The notes beneath the pieces were generated by a model. That model was not told the DNA's origin, did not search any database, and was given only the letters and a program-made list of their open reading frames with translations. Positions 8,164 through 17,718 of a stretch of 64,000 nucleotides of DNA are shown one piece after another. Each line of letters begins with the position of its first letter. Position 1 is the stretch's first letter. A program made the position numbers and the translations under genes. Source of the stretch: an uncultured Bacteroides sp. (GTDB lineage Bacteria > Bacteroidota > Bacteroidia > Bacteroidales > Bacteroidaceae); NCBI GenBank assembly GCA_949289345.1, contig CASENS010000093.1, forward strand, positions 26,587-90,586, in the 5' to 3' direction.

Positions 8164-9873
8164 TTAGTAACCCGGATTCTGTGTGAATGTTCCGTTGCTT
8201 TGGTCGATGACCGATTGCGGGATAGGACGCACCAAGATGTGTTCATCCATCTGGTTGTCGCGTGCCGCCAAGTTGTTGTGTGCCAACGTGCGCTCAATCA
8301 GCTTGCCGGTTCGCTTCAGATCCATCCAGCGCTTGTATTCGCCTACCAGTTCGCGGGCACGTTCGTCGAGGATGAAGTCGATGTCTACGTCCGATGCCGT
8401 AATCAGCATATCCGCTTCATGTCCTGTGACGGCTGCCCGTTGGCGGATGGCGTTCAGGCGTTCGGCTGCCTGTTCGGTGTTTCCCATCTGATAGTAGGCT
8501 TCGGCTGCCATCAGGTAGGTATCTGCCAGTCGGAACAGGAAGATATCTTTGGTGCTGGTGTAACTGGTATTATTAGATGGGAAAGTAGCATTCGGGTCAT
8601 AGAACTTCCATACCATGGGACTCATACCTGCTCCTCCCATGCTCTCAATGTCTTGCTTCCAGCGGTCTTTGGTAATGATGATGGCGTTGGGATGTTCGGC
8701 GATGACGGCCAATGAGTCTTCGCGTGTGAACGGTTGGTCATATTTCGGGAAGTAGACGCGTAGGTCGCCCACTTCCAATCCGATGGTCGGGTCAGCTTTT
8801 GTCGCATAGAACTCGCTCTTGAACGTATCGTCGTAACGACTGTCCATGTCAGTATTGAACAAGGAGTACAGGAATTGGGTACACATAAACTGATTCTTTT
8901 TCCAGCCGTACGTGGTGTTGCCTATTTCGAATCCGCTGACTACCTTGTTCCATAATTCAAACCCGAAGAGACATTGCTGTCCATTCCCGCCATACTGACT
9001 GCCGAGTGAACTGGCATCGTATTGTACGGAAAAGATGATTTCACTGTTTTGTTCATTGCCTGAGCGGAATACATCGGCAAAGGTCGGTTGTAAGGCATAC
9101 GTATTGCCATTGATAACCTCGTCGCATAAGGCAGCAGCCTGTGAGAAGTCGTCTGCCTGGGCAAAGTCTTTATAGCCACGTGTGAGGTGTACCAAGGCTT
9201 GCAGATGCTTCACGGCTCCACGGGTAATGCGCCCGTAGTCGCTTTGGGTTTCGGGCAGCACATCTACGGTAGCGTCCAGTTCCGTAAGAATGAAGTCATA
9301 GACCTCGGCTTCCGTATGCTTGGGGAACTCAACGACCGGTGTCTCGATTTCTTCGGTCACAATGGCAATTTCGCCGAATTGCTCTACCAGTAAATAGTAG
9401 TAATAGGCACGGAGGAAACGTACTTCGGCTACCCGTTGTGCTTTGGTCGCTTCCGAAAGACCGTTTATGCCGGATTCGGCTTTGTTGATAACCGTGTTGC
9501 AAATTTGTATACCATAGTATACATTGGAATAGAAGTTGCTGACAAACTCGTTTTGTGAGTCTAATGTGCCATACTCATTAAGTTCGCGGCTGTAGACGTC
9601 ACGGTTGCCATAGCTTCCGCTGATAAGTTCACTTTCGCCACGGGTATAGATGTCTACTCCGAGGCAAAAGAGCCACGGTTCGTTTTTCCAAATGGACCGC
9701 AACGAAGAATAGGCCCCGTTGACTAAGCTTTCGAATCCGTCGGCGTCGGCAAAGTATTCGTTTGAATTGATGTTGCTTCGGTTTTCCTCTTCCAGAAAGT
9801 CGGAACAGGATGTGGCACCTCCCGCCATGCAAAAGCACAGAAAGGATGAAAGGATAATATCTTTTGTTTTCAT
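8164..9873 (-). CDS. SusD/RagB-family glycan-binding lipoprotein
   Basis: Surface lipoprotein that forms the lid of the SusC porin and captures oligosaccharide. Length 569, normal for the family. The signal ends in GGATSC with lipid-attachment C23, followed by SDFLEEENRSNIN. Helical TPR-like segments appear as VAEVRFLRAYYYYLLVEQFGEI (the classic RAxYYxxLxxxFG block) and LFRLADTYLMAAEAYYQMGN, with the C-terminal RARELVGEYKRWMDLKRTGKL typical of SusD. It starts 12 bp after susC ends, so the two are cotranscribed and made in matched amounts. Confidence 0.96.
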   Translation of the reverse strand: MKTKDIILSSFLCFCMAGGATSCSDFLEEENRSNINSNEYFADADGFESLVNGAYSSLRSIWKNEPWLFCLGVDIYTRGESELISGSYGNRDVYSRELNEYGTLDSQNEFVSNFYSNVYYGIQICNTVINKAESGINGLSEATKAQRVAEVRFLRAYYYYLLVEQFGEIAIVTEEIETPVVEFPKHTEAEVYDFILTELDATVDVLPETQSDYGRITRGAVKHLQALVHLTRGYKDFAQADDFSQAAALCDEVINGNTYALQPTFADVFRSGNEQNSEIIFSVQYDASSLGSQYGGNGQQCLFGFELWNKVVSGFEIGNTTYGWKKNQFMCTQFLYSLFNTDMDSRYDDTFKSEFYATKADPTIGLEVGDLRVYFPKYDQPFTREDSLAVIAEHPNAIIITKDRWKQDIESMGGAGMSPMVWKFYDPNATFPSNNTSYTSTKDIFLFRLADTYLMAAEAYYQMGNTEQAAERLNAIRQRAAVTGHEADMLITASDVDIDFILDERARELVGEYKRWMDLKRTGKLIERTLAHNNLAARDNQMDEHILVRPIPQSVIDQSNGTFTQNPGY

Positions 9874-9885
9874 GTCAGTCAGTAT

Positions 9886-12800
9886 TTAGAATTCGATTTT
9901 CGTTCCTATTAAATAAGTGGTGTAGCCAGTGGCCGTTCCCCACGTGTTCTGGGTAGCCCATTCGGGGTCATATCCTTTGTAGGATGTAAACGTGAACGGA
10001 TTGTTCGTCGTGAAATACAGGCGTGCGTTCTTGATGCCGACTTTCTGCATCCATGTCTTGGGTAGGTTCCATCCCAGAGTGATGGCGCCGATACGGACGA
10101 ACGACACGTCTACATAACGCATAGCGTCGTAATACTGTCCGCGGTTGCCGGGTTGCGGATATTTGTTGCTGGGGTTGGTCGCAGTCCAGTAGGGTACGTC
10201 CACCTGGTTGTAGTTGCCTTCGAAGGTCATGAATGATGACATGAAGGCATCTTGCACCTGTGCGCCTTGTTGTGTGTAGAGATAAACGGACAGGTCAAAG
10301 TCTTTGTAACGGAATGTGTTTGTCATACTTCCTATCCACTTCGGCGAGCGTTGGCCGATAATCTGGCGGTCGTCAGCGTTGATGACACCGTTGTTATCCA
10401 CGTCTTTTACCCGTACTTGACCGGGCTTTTGACCATATTTGGCTGCTTCATCGGCTTCGTCGGTTTGCCAGATGCCGATGAATTCATAGTCGTAATTGAC
10501 ATCCACAGGCTCGCCAATGAACCATTTGTTGGCCACATCGTCCACTTTCCCGTTATATAGTTCCACGATTTCGTTACGGTTCTTGGAGAACGTAATGTCC
10601 GTTTCCCACGTAAAGTCCTTGGTACGTACATTTACCGTATTGAGTTGAAGTTCCACACCGACGTTGCGTACGTGGCCGATGTTGTCCCAAATAGATGTCC
10701 ATCCGCTGGTGCTGGGCAGTTTGCGTTGCATGATGAGATCCTTGGCATCGCGACGATACACATCGATGGCACCGTTGATGCGGCTGTCGAAGAAACCGAA
10801 GTCCAGACCGACGTTGATTTCGTATGTCTTTTCCCACGAGAGATTGCGGTTGGCCAGTCCGTCTTTCCAATAAGCAGGTACGGTAGTGCCGCCAAAGTCA
10901 TAATTCTTCTGCGAGATGCCGGATTGGGTTCCATAGATGGCTACCGCATCGTTACCTGTCGTACCATAGCTGAGACGGAGTTTCAGATTGCTTAGCTTGT
11001 CAAAACGTTGCATGAATTCCTCTTCAGATACTCGCCATGCCAAGGCTGCCGAGGGGAAGAACGCCCACTTGTTGCCTTCTGCCAGACGGGACGAACCGTC
11101 GTAACGTCCGGAGACGGTGAGCAGGTAGCGGTCGTTGTATGAATATTGGATACGGGCCAGGTAAGAAGCCAGTGTGCGCTTCTCAAAGTCGGTTGTTGAC
11201 TTGGTCACGTTGCTCAATCCCGATGCGCCCATATTGTACCATTCACTGTTGTAGGAGAAGCTCTTGGCACTCTGGTTGGAGTATTCCCACTGTTCCATCT
11301 GGATGCTTTGCACGAAACTGGCGTTAAGGTTGTGCAAGCCGAAGCGTTTCTCGTAAGTGACCTGGTTGTCCCATACGTACGACCAGAAAGTGGTCTGGTT
11401 GTAGTCGGCAGTGGTACTTTCCGGATTATGGTTGGAGTTCTTCGAATTCGGGCCGATGTATACACCTTCACGCTTATAAATAAATTGTGGAGCGAACTGT
11501 GAACGAAGGGTTAATCCTTCAATGGGTTTCAGTTGCAGATAGATGTTACCGAACATGCGATAGCGTTTATTTTGCCGGTGTTCGCCGTCTTCACTGGTTT
11601 CCAATAGCGGATTACTGCAGACATCGTTGCGGTAGACGTAGTAGGTCAAGTTTCCTTCTTCGTCATACGGATAGGCCACACCCGGTAGGCGGAAAGCCGA
11701 ACGCAGAGCCTCGTAGCTACCTATGTTTTGTACGCTGTGCGTGAAATAAAGACTACCACCGGCTTCCCAATATTTGGAGAGCTTCCGGTTGAGGTTAAGG
11801 TGCATGTTGTAACGGTTGAAATCCTGATCATCAATGGTTCCTTCTTCATGCAGTTGTCCCAAACCGATGGAGAAAGTACCATGTTCGTCGCCACCGGATG
11901 CGGTGACGGTGTTGCTGTACTGCTGTCCGTTGCGCATGACCAAGTCCACCCAGTCGGTATAGTTCCGGCTGTCGATGCGTTCCCATTCTTCCGGAGTGAA
12001 GAAATCAGCATTGGATCGGTCCGTACTTTTTCCTTGTGCGGTGAACATTTCTGTACGGAACTGTACGAATTCATCGGTTGTCATCATGTCGGGCAGATTG
12101 CTGGCCTTGCGTACGCCCCAATAGCCGTCGTAACTGATGCTGACTTTCCCTTCCTTGCCTCGTTTGGTAGTGACAATGATGACACCGTTGGCACCACGGC
12201 TACCATAGATGGCTGTTGCGGAAGCATCTTTCAATACGTCAATCTTTTCAATATCGGCGGGGTTCAAGTCGCTGGCATCGGATGTGGTAGGAATTCCGTC
12301 GATAACCCAGAGCGGTGAGTTACTGTTATTAATGGAGCTTAACCCGCGGACCACGATGTTGTAGCTTCCTCCCGGACGGGCTGCATTACGGGTGATGTTC
12401 ACACCGGAGATTTTCCCCTGCATGGCATCGATGGCATTGGTTTGTGAGGCGGCGGTCAGGTTGTCTGCGTCCAGTGAAGATACCGAACCAGTCACATCAC
12501 TGCGCTTCACACTACCGTAACCCACTACCACCACTTCGTCCAGCAGTTCGTTGTCTTCTTTCAACGTGATGTCCAAGGATTGTCCGGCCGTAGCTTTCAC
12601 TTCCACCGTCTTATAGCCAATGTAGGAGATGACCAGTGTCGCTCCTTGTTTTACCGTCAAGGTGAAGTTGCCGTTCATATCTGTAATGATGCCGTTCCCT
12701 TCATTACCTTTCTCTATGACACTGGCGCCGATTACCGGCCCCATGGCATCCCTTACGATACCTTTCACAATCATGTTGGCTTGTTGTTGCACCGTTTCCA

Positions 12801-12918
12801 CTTGCAAGGCTTCATGAGCATCGGCTCGGGCCGTCAACGGATGTCCGGCCATGAAACCCGCACAAATCAACACAGCCATCGCTGTCTTGACATTCATTTG
12901 GCATGAATCTGATTTCAT
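9886..12918 (-). CDS. SusC/RagA-family TonB-dependent outer membrane transporter
   Basis: Outer membrane barrel that imports glycan fragments bound by SusD, powered by TonB. The 1010 residues contain a signal peptide (AMAVLICAGFMAGHPLTARA), a carboxypeptidase-like regulatory domain at about 48-125 (VKGIVRDAMGPVIGASVIEKG, GYKTVEVKA), a plug beginning VVVGYGSVKRSDVTGSVSS at about 142, and SINNSNSPLWVIDGIP, GSRGANGVIIVTTKRG typical of SusC. The rest is the beta-barrel, ending in TYLIGTKIEF with the terminal aromatic. An internal ATG (MNVKTAM) is another possible start 7 codons in. First gene of the operon; its promoter faces away from the regulator at 13660. Confidence 0.96.
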   Translation of the reverse strand: MKSDSCQMNVKTAMAVLICAGFMAGHPLTARADAHEALQVETVQQQANMIVKGIVRDAMGPVIGASVIEKGNEGNGIITDMNGNFTLTVKQGATLVISYIGYKTVEVKATAGQSLDITLKEDNELLDEVVVVGYGSVKRSDVTGSVSSLDADNLTAASQTNAIDAMQGKISGVNITRNAARPGGSYNIVVRGLSSINNSNSPLWVIDGIPTTSDASDLNPADIEKIDVLKDASATAIYGSRGANGVIIVTTKRGKEGKVSISYDGYWGVRKASNLPDMMTTDEFVQFRTEMFTAQGKSTDRSNADFFTPEEWERIDSRNYTDWVDLVMRNGQQYSNTVTASGGDEHGTFSIGLGQLHEEGTIDDQDFNRYNMHLNLNRKLSKYWEAGGSLYFTHSVQNIGSYEALRSAFRLPGVAYPYDEEGNLTYYVYRNDVCSNPLLETSEDGEHRQNKRYRMFGNIYLQLKPIEGLTLRSQFAPQFIYKREGVYIGPNSKNSNHNPESTTADYNQTTFWSYVWDNQVTYEKRFGLHNLNASFVQSIQMEQWEYSNQSAKSFSYNSEWYNMGASGLSNVTKSTTDFEKRTLASYLARIQYSYNDRYLLTVSGRYDGSSRLAEGNKWAFFPSAALAWRVSEEEFMQRFDKLSNLKLRLSYGTTGNDAVAIYGTQSGISQKNYDFGGTTVPAYWKDGLANRNLSWEKTYEINVGLDFGFFDSRINGAIDVYRRDAKDLIMQRKLPSTSGWTSIWDNIGHVRNVGVELQLNTVNVRTKDFTWETDITFSKNRNEIVELYNGKVDDVANKWFIGEPVDVNYDYEFIGIWQTDEADEAAKYGQKPGQVRVKDVDNNGVINADDRQIIGQRSPKWIGSMTNTFRYKDFDLSVYLYTQQGAQVQDAFMSSFMTFEGNYNQVDVPYWTATNPSNKYPQPGNRGQYYDAMRYVDVSFVRIGAITLGWNLPKTWMQKVGIKNARLYFTTNNPFTFTSYKGYDPEWATQNTWGTATGYTTYLIGTKIEF

Positions 12919-12983
12919 TGTTTTTCTGATATATTAGATGAATAAATATGTTGTCATTCCCTGCCTCTTCGTAGGGAACAGTG

Positions 12984-13014
12984 CAAATGTACTCTTTCGG
13001 GAGATAAGGGACAA
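12984..13014 (-). promoter_or_regulatory. Probable promoter of the SusC/D operon
   Basis: Minus-strand TACATTTG at 12991-12984 fits the -7 consensus TAnnTTTG and TTGT at 13014-13011 fits the -33 element, 19 bp apart. A leader of about 60 nt would precede the ATG at 12918. No obvious long direct repeat for regulator binding is visible immediately upstream. Confidence 0.55.
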
Positions 13015-13214
13015 TCGGCAAATTGGTCATGTAGCGGGACAATTCATGCAATGACCGATTTGTCTATGGCAAATGCCGAGTTCTCCTCTGCCCGAAACCC
13101 TTTCACATATGCATATTTCTATATTGGTAAATGGGAATTTAACTGGCACACAGATGAGACAGATTAAACGAGATGACCACAGATTTGGATTTAATAAAGA
13201 ATTAATGTAATCAA

Positions 13215-13405
13215 CTCCCCTCCTCCTGGGAGGTTGCTCTCCCCCGATAACGGGGGAGCAAGGAGGGGGTAGGTGCCCACCGGGCGGGGTGGTAGGATAA
13301 GAATGGTTCGGCCTATTTACATTATATAGAATAGGAATCGCTTACGCGGCATGTTTCTCCTACCACCTCCCCCTACGGGTACTCCTCCTTCCGGAAGGAG
13401 GAGAA
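13215..13405. repeat. GC-rich composite palindromic element
   Basis: About 190 bp of nested dyads in an otherwise AT-rich gap: GCTCTCCCCC/CGGGGGAGC around 13236-13259, GGGGTGGTAGGA near 13287 pairing with TCCTACCACCTCCCC near 13357, and the perfect 22-bp palindrome formed by CTCCTCCTTCC and its complement at 13383-13404. The outer ends are roughly inverted (TAATCAACTCCCCTCC and its counterpart). It carries no ORF. It resembles a MITE or repeat element; similar GC-rich blocks recur in Bacteroides genomes as far as I recall. Confidence 0.55.
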
Positions 13406-13474
13406 TTCAGTTACCATTTACTCCTAACCGATAAATTATCACTAAAGTTTCGCACAGTCGTTTACACAAAAGAC

Positions 13475-13556
13475 AGTATCCAATATGAAAGGAATAAGTA
13501 TCCAAGGATAAATGGACAAGTATCCAAGGATAGTCTGGCAAGTTATCAAGGATACT
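13475..13556. repeat. Array of four palindromic units, exact 22-bp period, upstream of the regulator
   Basis: Units begin at 13475, 13497, 13519 and 13541. The core is AAGTATCCAAGGATA, a dyad AGTATCC-AA-GGATACT; the first and last units are more degenerate. The array ends 45 bp upstream of the regulator's -33 element. The 22-bp period equals that of the arrays at 6431, 49803 and 60222, and the core sequence is shared with 49803. Confidence 0.85.
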
Positions 13557-13600
13557 TAAATTAAGTCGGGACATGCACGAAAGGAAACCCACCCAAGCAG

Positions 13601-13631
13601 TTGGCACATTCTTTTATTTGTCGTATATTTG
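13601..13631 (+). promoter_or_regulatory. Probable promoter of the hybrid two-component regulator
   Basis: TTGG at 13601-13604 and TATATTTG at 13624-13631 match the Bacteroides -33/-7 pattern with 19 bp between. Transcription would start near 13637, leaving a short leader before the ATG at 13660. Confidence 0.65.
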
Positions 13632-13659
13632 CCCTGCAATTATAACCTTAAAATAGCAT

Positions 13660-16600
13660 ATGATGCGAAACCTGTTAGCTTACTTCTGCCTGTTTTTCAG
13701 CTTGACCGTCGGCGCCCAAGCCTATCATATCCAGCATGTCGGTATCGAAAAAGGGTTGTCCAATAGTTTTGTGGCTGATATAGCCCAAGACCGCCGTGGA
13801 TTCATCTGGATAGCTACGGAGAGTGGACTGAATCGCTTTGACGGGAGCCACTTTACGGTGTATCGAAGTGGTAATTCGGCCTTGCTTAATGATATTTTAA
13901 ATACGGTCTACTATGACCGGTCGAATGATTTTTTGTGGATAGGTTCCAATGGAGACGGAGTTTATGCGCTGGACTGTTCCACCGATTCTTTCCATATCTA
14001 TAATAAAGAGGAAACCAGAGACTTGGCTCATGTGTTGCATTTCGGCCAGGCTCGTGATGGAGGCATCTGGATGGTGCCTCACCATGGCCGGGTGGTTTAT
14101 TATGATTCATCGAGACATACATTTGCCCCTTTGTCGGGAGGTGAGACGGATAGTCTTCCGCAGAACAATCGTTGTGCATTGGACGATGGGGCGGGACATC
14201 TGTACATCGGCCATGCCTTGGATGGCATGAGCATCGTCGACTTGAAAACCAAGCGGGTGAAGCGTTTCCGCCATCGGGAGGACGATCCGAACAGCTTGCC
14301 GGGCAACAATGTTCTTTGCCTCTACCGGGATAGTTCGCATCGGCTGTGGGTAGGCACGGAGCGGGGCTTGGGATGGTTTGACGAACAGAGGGAGACCTTT
14401 GTCCGTTTTCAGCATGAGGCTGAGCGGGAGCATTCGTTAGTGGCCGACCATATTTATGATATACAGGAGATGGAGGATGGGACGTTGTGGATTACGAGCG
14501 ATGTAGGGGGCATCAGTATCCTTCGTTTGGCGGACTTGACTCTTCGTCCTGCTTCGGAGATACGCTTCCACAACCTGACGGCCGATGGGAAAGAGGGGCA
14601 GTATCTGGCGTCGCGCAACATCCGAAGCCTGTTGCAGGATAGTTATGGGAATATCTGGATAGGCAATTATGGGAAGGGGTTGGACTTCATCGGCCATTCG
14701 CAACCCTTGTTCGGGATTCTTCCTTATCGGGCGATAGGCGAGGGCAGGAGGGATGAACGTCCGGTGTATAGCCTTTATTGTGACCGGAGCAATCGCCTTT
14801 GGTTGGGTGGGGAGAATGAATTGGTTTTGTTCGAGGGCGGAAACTTGCAGAAACGTATCGATCTGCAACCCTACCTGAGCCGTCCCAACGGACAAGTTAT
14901 CTCCATCATCGAGGCTGAAGAAGATGTTTTGCTATTGGGCATTTTCGATGATGGCCTTATACATTATAATATAAAGACGGGCCGGATGAAGCGTGTGCCG
15001 ATGAAGCATCGGTATGTAGATGTCAACTCCTTGTGGAAGGACGAGGAAGGGCAGATATGGATTGGGACGGAGTTTGGCATCTATGTTTATCGGGATGGGG
15101 GGACTGAGTTTAAGGAAGAGATGACCGCTTTCCTGCGCGATCAAGCCGTGGCCAGCATCGTCAGTGATTCATTAGGACAACTTTGGGTGGGGACTTATGG
15201 AGGTGGTATTGTGTTGTTTGATCGGTCAGGGCAGATGGTTTATCACTTGACTGTTCTTCAAAACACTTTTCCCAATGATGCCATCAATCAGCTTTATGTC
15301 GATGCGTCGGGAGGCATTTGGGCTGCTACACGCTATGGATTGGTGTATGTGGCAGACCCTTCGAAGCCCGAAGCGTATGAAGTATATGGTCTGCAAGAGG
15401 GATTGGCCGACTTGTTTGTGCGTTCGGTAAGCCGGGATGCGGAAGGTCTTGTTTGGGTCAGTACGAATGCCGGTCTTTCTTGTTGGAATCCGGCGATGCA
15501 GCGTTTTGATAATTATGACTATCGCGACGGACTTCCTACGGACAATTTTGTAGAACGTTCCAGTTGCATGGATGCCAGTGGGCGTCTTTATTTCGGTTCC
15601 TTGCGGGGAGTTTGTGCGTTTATGCCTCAAGCGTTTACAGAGAAACGTACGGTTTCTCCGGTGCGGATTGTGGAGTGTCATCCCTTGGGGGCACGCGGCT
15701 CGTATACGATTTATTTCTCCGTGCCCGATTATGCCCAAAACGGCCAAGTGGAGTATGCCTATAGTATTGACGGATTGACCTCCAGTTGGACTTCTGTCGA
15801 GGATGAAAATTCAGTGACTTTCCACAACCTTTCGCCGGGCACGTATCATTTTCGGATTAAGGCACGTTTGCGCAATCAGGAGTGGGACGAGCCTCATGCT
15901 GCCTCCCTTCGTCTGTACGTCGCCCCTCCTTGGTGGTTGACTTGGTATGCCAAGTTGGCCTATGGGGTGTTGCTGATGTTGGGTATCGGGGCGGGCTTCC
16001 TCCTCTATCGACGCCGGCTGATGTGGAAGACTTCTATCGAGCTGGAGCGTAAGAATATCCGGGCCGAGCAGGAGTTGAATACCGAAAGGCTCCGTTTCTA
16101 CACCAACATCACCCACGAGTTGCGCACCCCGCTGACGCTCATCATCGGTCCGCTGGACGACCTCACACGCGACGCGCACATGCCCTCCAACTACGGGCGT
16201 AAAATCCGACTTATCCGTGACAGCGCACAACGCCTGCTTGACCTTGTGAACCAAATACTGGACTTCAGAAAGACAGAGACCCAAAACAGGAAACTGGTGG
16301 TGCAACGGGGTGAACTGGGAAGCATCGTCGCAGAAACGGGTTTACGCTACAAGGAACTGAACCGTAATCCACGGGTGAAATTCGACATCCACATAGAAAA
16401 CGGAAGTGAACAACTGTATTTCGACCCCGAAATTGTCAGTACCATACTGAACAACCTCCTAAGTAACGCCTGCAAATACACACCGGAAGGAACCATCACA
16501 CTAACACTCCAGTGGACCGGAACCGGAAAAGAACGCATGGCGGAGATAGCCGTAGCCGACACCGGCTATGGGATAGAACCGGAAGCATTGCCACACATCT

Positions 16601-17643
16601 TCGACCGCTATTACCAAGCCGAAGGCAAACATCAGGCATCAGGCACGGGCATCGGGTTGGCATTGGTCAAAGGACTGGCCGATTTGCACCAAGCACAACT
16701 GGGCGTGGAGAGTGAACCGGGCAAAGGTACTAAATTCACTTTCCGACTACAGACAGCCAACACTTATCCGAATGCGTTGCACAAGGAATGTGAAGCCGTA
16801 CAACTTGTCCCGCCTGTTGAAAAAGAGGAAAATTTAACAACCGGACAAGAAACGGAAGCCAAAGAACGCCCGCTCATGCTGATTGTGGAGGACAATGACG
16901 ACATACGCGACTATATCACGGATTCCTTTAAGGATGAATACCGGTTACTGACCGCCACCAACGGACAAGAAGGCGTAGGACAGGCATTGGAAACCGTACC
17001 GGACATCATCATCAGCGATGTCATGATGCCTGTTATGGACGGAATGGAGTTGTGCCGCACCTTGAAAACCGATATCCGCACCAGTCATATTCCCCTTATC
17101 CTGCTGACCGCCAAAGATGCCGTACAAGACAAAGAGGAAGGTTACGGCAGCGGAGCAGACTCTTATCTGACCAAGCCGTTCAGCGCAAGATTGCTGCGCA
17201 TTCGGGTAAACAACCTGTTGGAGTCCCGCCATCGGCTGGCACAACTACTCGTGGCACGTGCCCAAGCCCTACAACCGACACCCGAGAAAGAGCCCGAACA
17301 ACTGAACAGACTGGACAAAACTTTCCTCGACCGACTGACGACTCTTATAGAGACCGGTATCCAATCGGGTCAGTTGGATATGGTACAGCTGTCGGAACAG
17401 ATGCACATGAGCCACTCTACGCTTTACCGTAAAATCAAAGGACTGACTGGGATGACCGGCAACGAATTCATCCGCAAGCTACGGTTGAAAAACAGCCTGC
17501 GCCTGCTCACCGACACCGACAGCAACGTATCCGAATCTGCCTACGCAAGCGGGTTCAACGATTTGGGCTATTTCAGAACCTGTTTCAAAGAAGAGTATGG
17601 CATGTCGCCTTCTGAATACTTGAAACGAAAGAAAGAAAACTAA
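13660..17643 (+). CDS. Hybrid two-component system regulator of the polysaccharide locus
   Basis: One-protein sensor and transcription factor of 1327 residues. A signal peptide (to about residue 20) leads into a periplasmic sensor of repeated two-component-propeller motifs (DRRGFIWIATESGLNRFDG, SHRLWVGTERGLGWFD, YGNIWIGNYGKGLDFI), then a Y_Y_Y domain at about 680-755 and a membrane helix (LAYGVLLMLGIGAGFLLY). Inside the cell come a histidine kinase with H819 in NITHELRTPLTL, an ATPase domain (ADTGYGIEP, GTGIGLALVKGL), a receiver with phospho-acceptor D1120 in ISDVMMPVMDG, and a C-terminal AraC-type helix-turn-helix. It should bind the released oligosaccharide and activate the divergent SusC operon. 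Base composition flips inside the gene near 16090: the sensor half is G-rich in the sense strand, the kinase half is C- and A-rich. Confidence 0.96.
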   Translation: MMRNLLAYFCLFFSLTVGAQAYHIQHVGIEKGLSNSFVADIAQDRRGFIWIATESGLNRFDGSHFTVYRSGNSALLNDILNTVYYDRSNDFLWIGSNGDGVYALDCSTDSFHIYNKEETRDLAHVLHFGQARDGGIWMVPHHGRVVYYDSSRHTFAPLSGGETDSLPQNNRCALDDGAGHLYIGHALDGMSIVDLKTKRVKRFRHREDDPNSLPGNNVLCLYRDSSHRLWVGTERGLGWFDEQRETFVRFQHEAEREHSLVADHIYDIQEMEDGTLWITSDVGGISILRLADLTLRPASEIRFHNLTADGKEGQYLASRNIRSLLQDSYGNIWIGNYGKGLDFIGHSQPLFGILPYRAIGEGRRDERPVYSLYCDRSNRLWLGGENELVLFEGGNLQKRIDLQPYLSRPNGQVISIIEAEEDVLLLGIFDDGLIHYNIKTGRMKRVPMKHRYVDVNSLWKDEEGQIWIGTEFGIYVYRDGGTEFKEEMTAFLRDQAVASIVSDSLGQLWVGTYGGGIVLFDRSGQMVYHLTVLQNTFPNDAINQLYVDASGGIWAATRYGLVYVADPSKPEAYEVYGLQEGLADLFVRSVSRDAEGLVWVSTNAGLSCWNPAMQRFDNYDYRDGLPTDNFVERSSCMDASGRLYFGSLRGVCAFMPQAFTEKRTVSPVRIVECHPLGARGSYTIYFSVPDYAQNGQVEYAYSIDGLTSSWTSVEDENSVTFHNLSPGTYHFRIKARLRNQEWDEPHAASLRLYVAPPWWLTWYAKLAYGVLLMLGIGAGFLLYRRRLMWKTSIELERKNIRAEQELNTERLRFYTNITHELRTPLTLIIGPLDDLTRDAHMPSNYGRKIRLIRDSAQRLLDLVNQILDFRKTETQNRKLVVQRGELGSIVAETGLRYKELNRNPRVKFDIHIENGSEQLYFDPEIVSTILNNLLSNACKYTPEGTITLTLQWTGTGKERMAEIAVADTGYGIEPEALPHIFDRYYQAEGKHQASGTGIGLALVKGLADLHQAQLGVESEPGKGTKFTFRLQTANTYPNALHKECEAVQLVPPVEKEENLTTGQETEAKERPLMLIVEDNDDIRDYITDSFKDEYRLLTATNGQEGVGQALETVPDIIISDVMMPVMDGMELCRTLKTDIRTSHIPLILLTAKDAVQDKEEGYGSGADSYLTKPFSARLLRIRVNNLLESRHRLAQLLVARAQALQPTPEKEPEQLNRLDKTFLDRLTTLIETGIQSGQLDMVQLSEQMHMSHSTLYRKIKGLTGMTGNEFIRKLRLKNSLRLLTDTDSNVSESAYASGFNDLGYFRTCFKEEYGMSPSEYLKRKKEN

Positions 17644-17668
17644 GCGTGCTTCATAGAATGTTTTTTCG

Positions 17669-17676
17669 TACTTTTG
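17669..17676 (+). promoter_or_regulatory. Probable -7 element for ispE
   Basis: TACTTTTG matches TAnnTTTG, 42 bp before the ispE start. No convincing -33 element is visible. Confidence 0.45.
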
Positions 17677-17718
17677 CATAAATGAACCGAAATGGCAAAC
17701 AGATAAATCAAGACTGAT

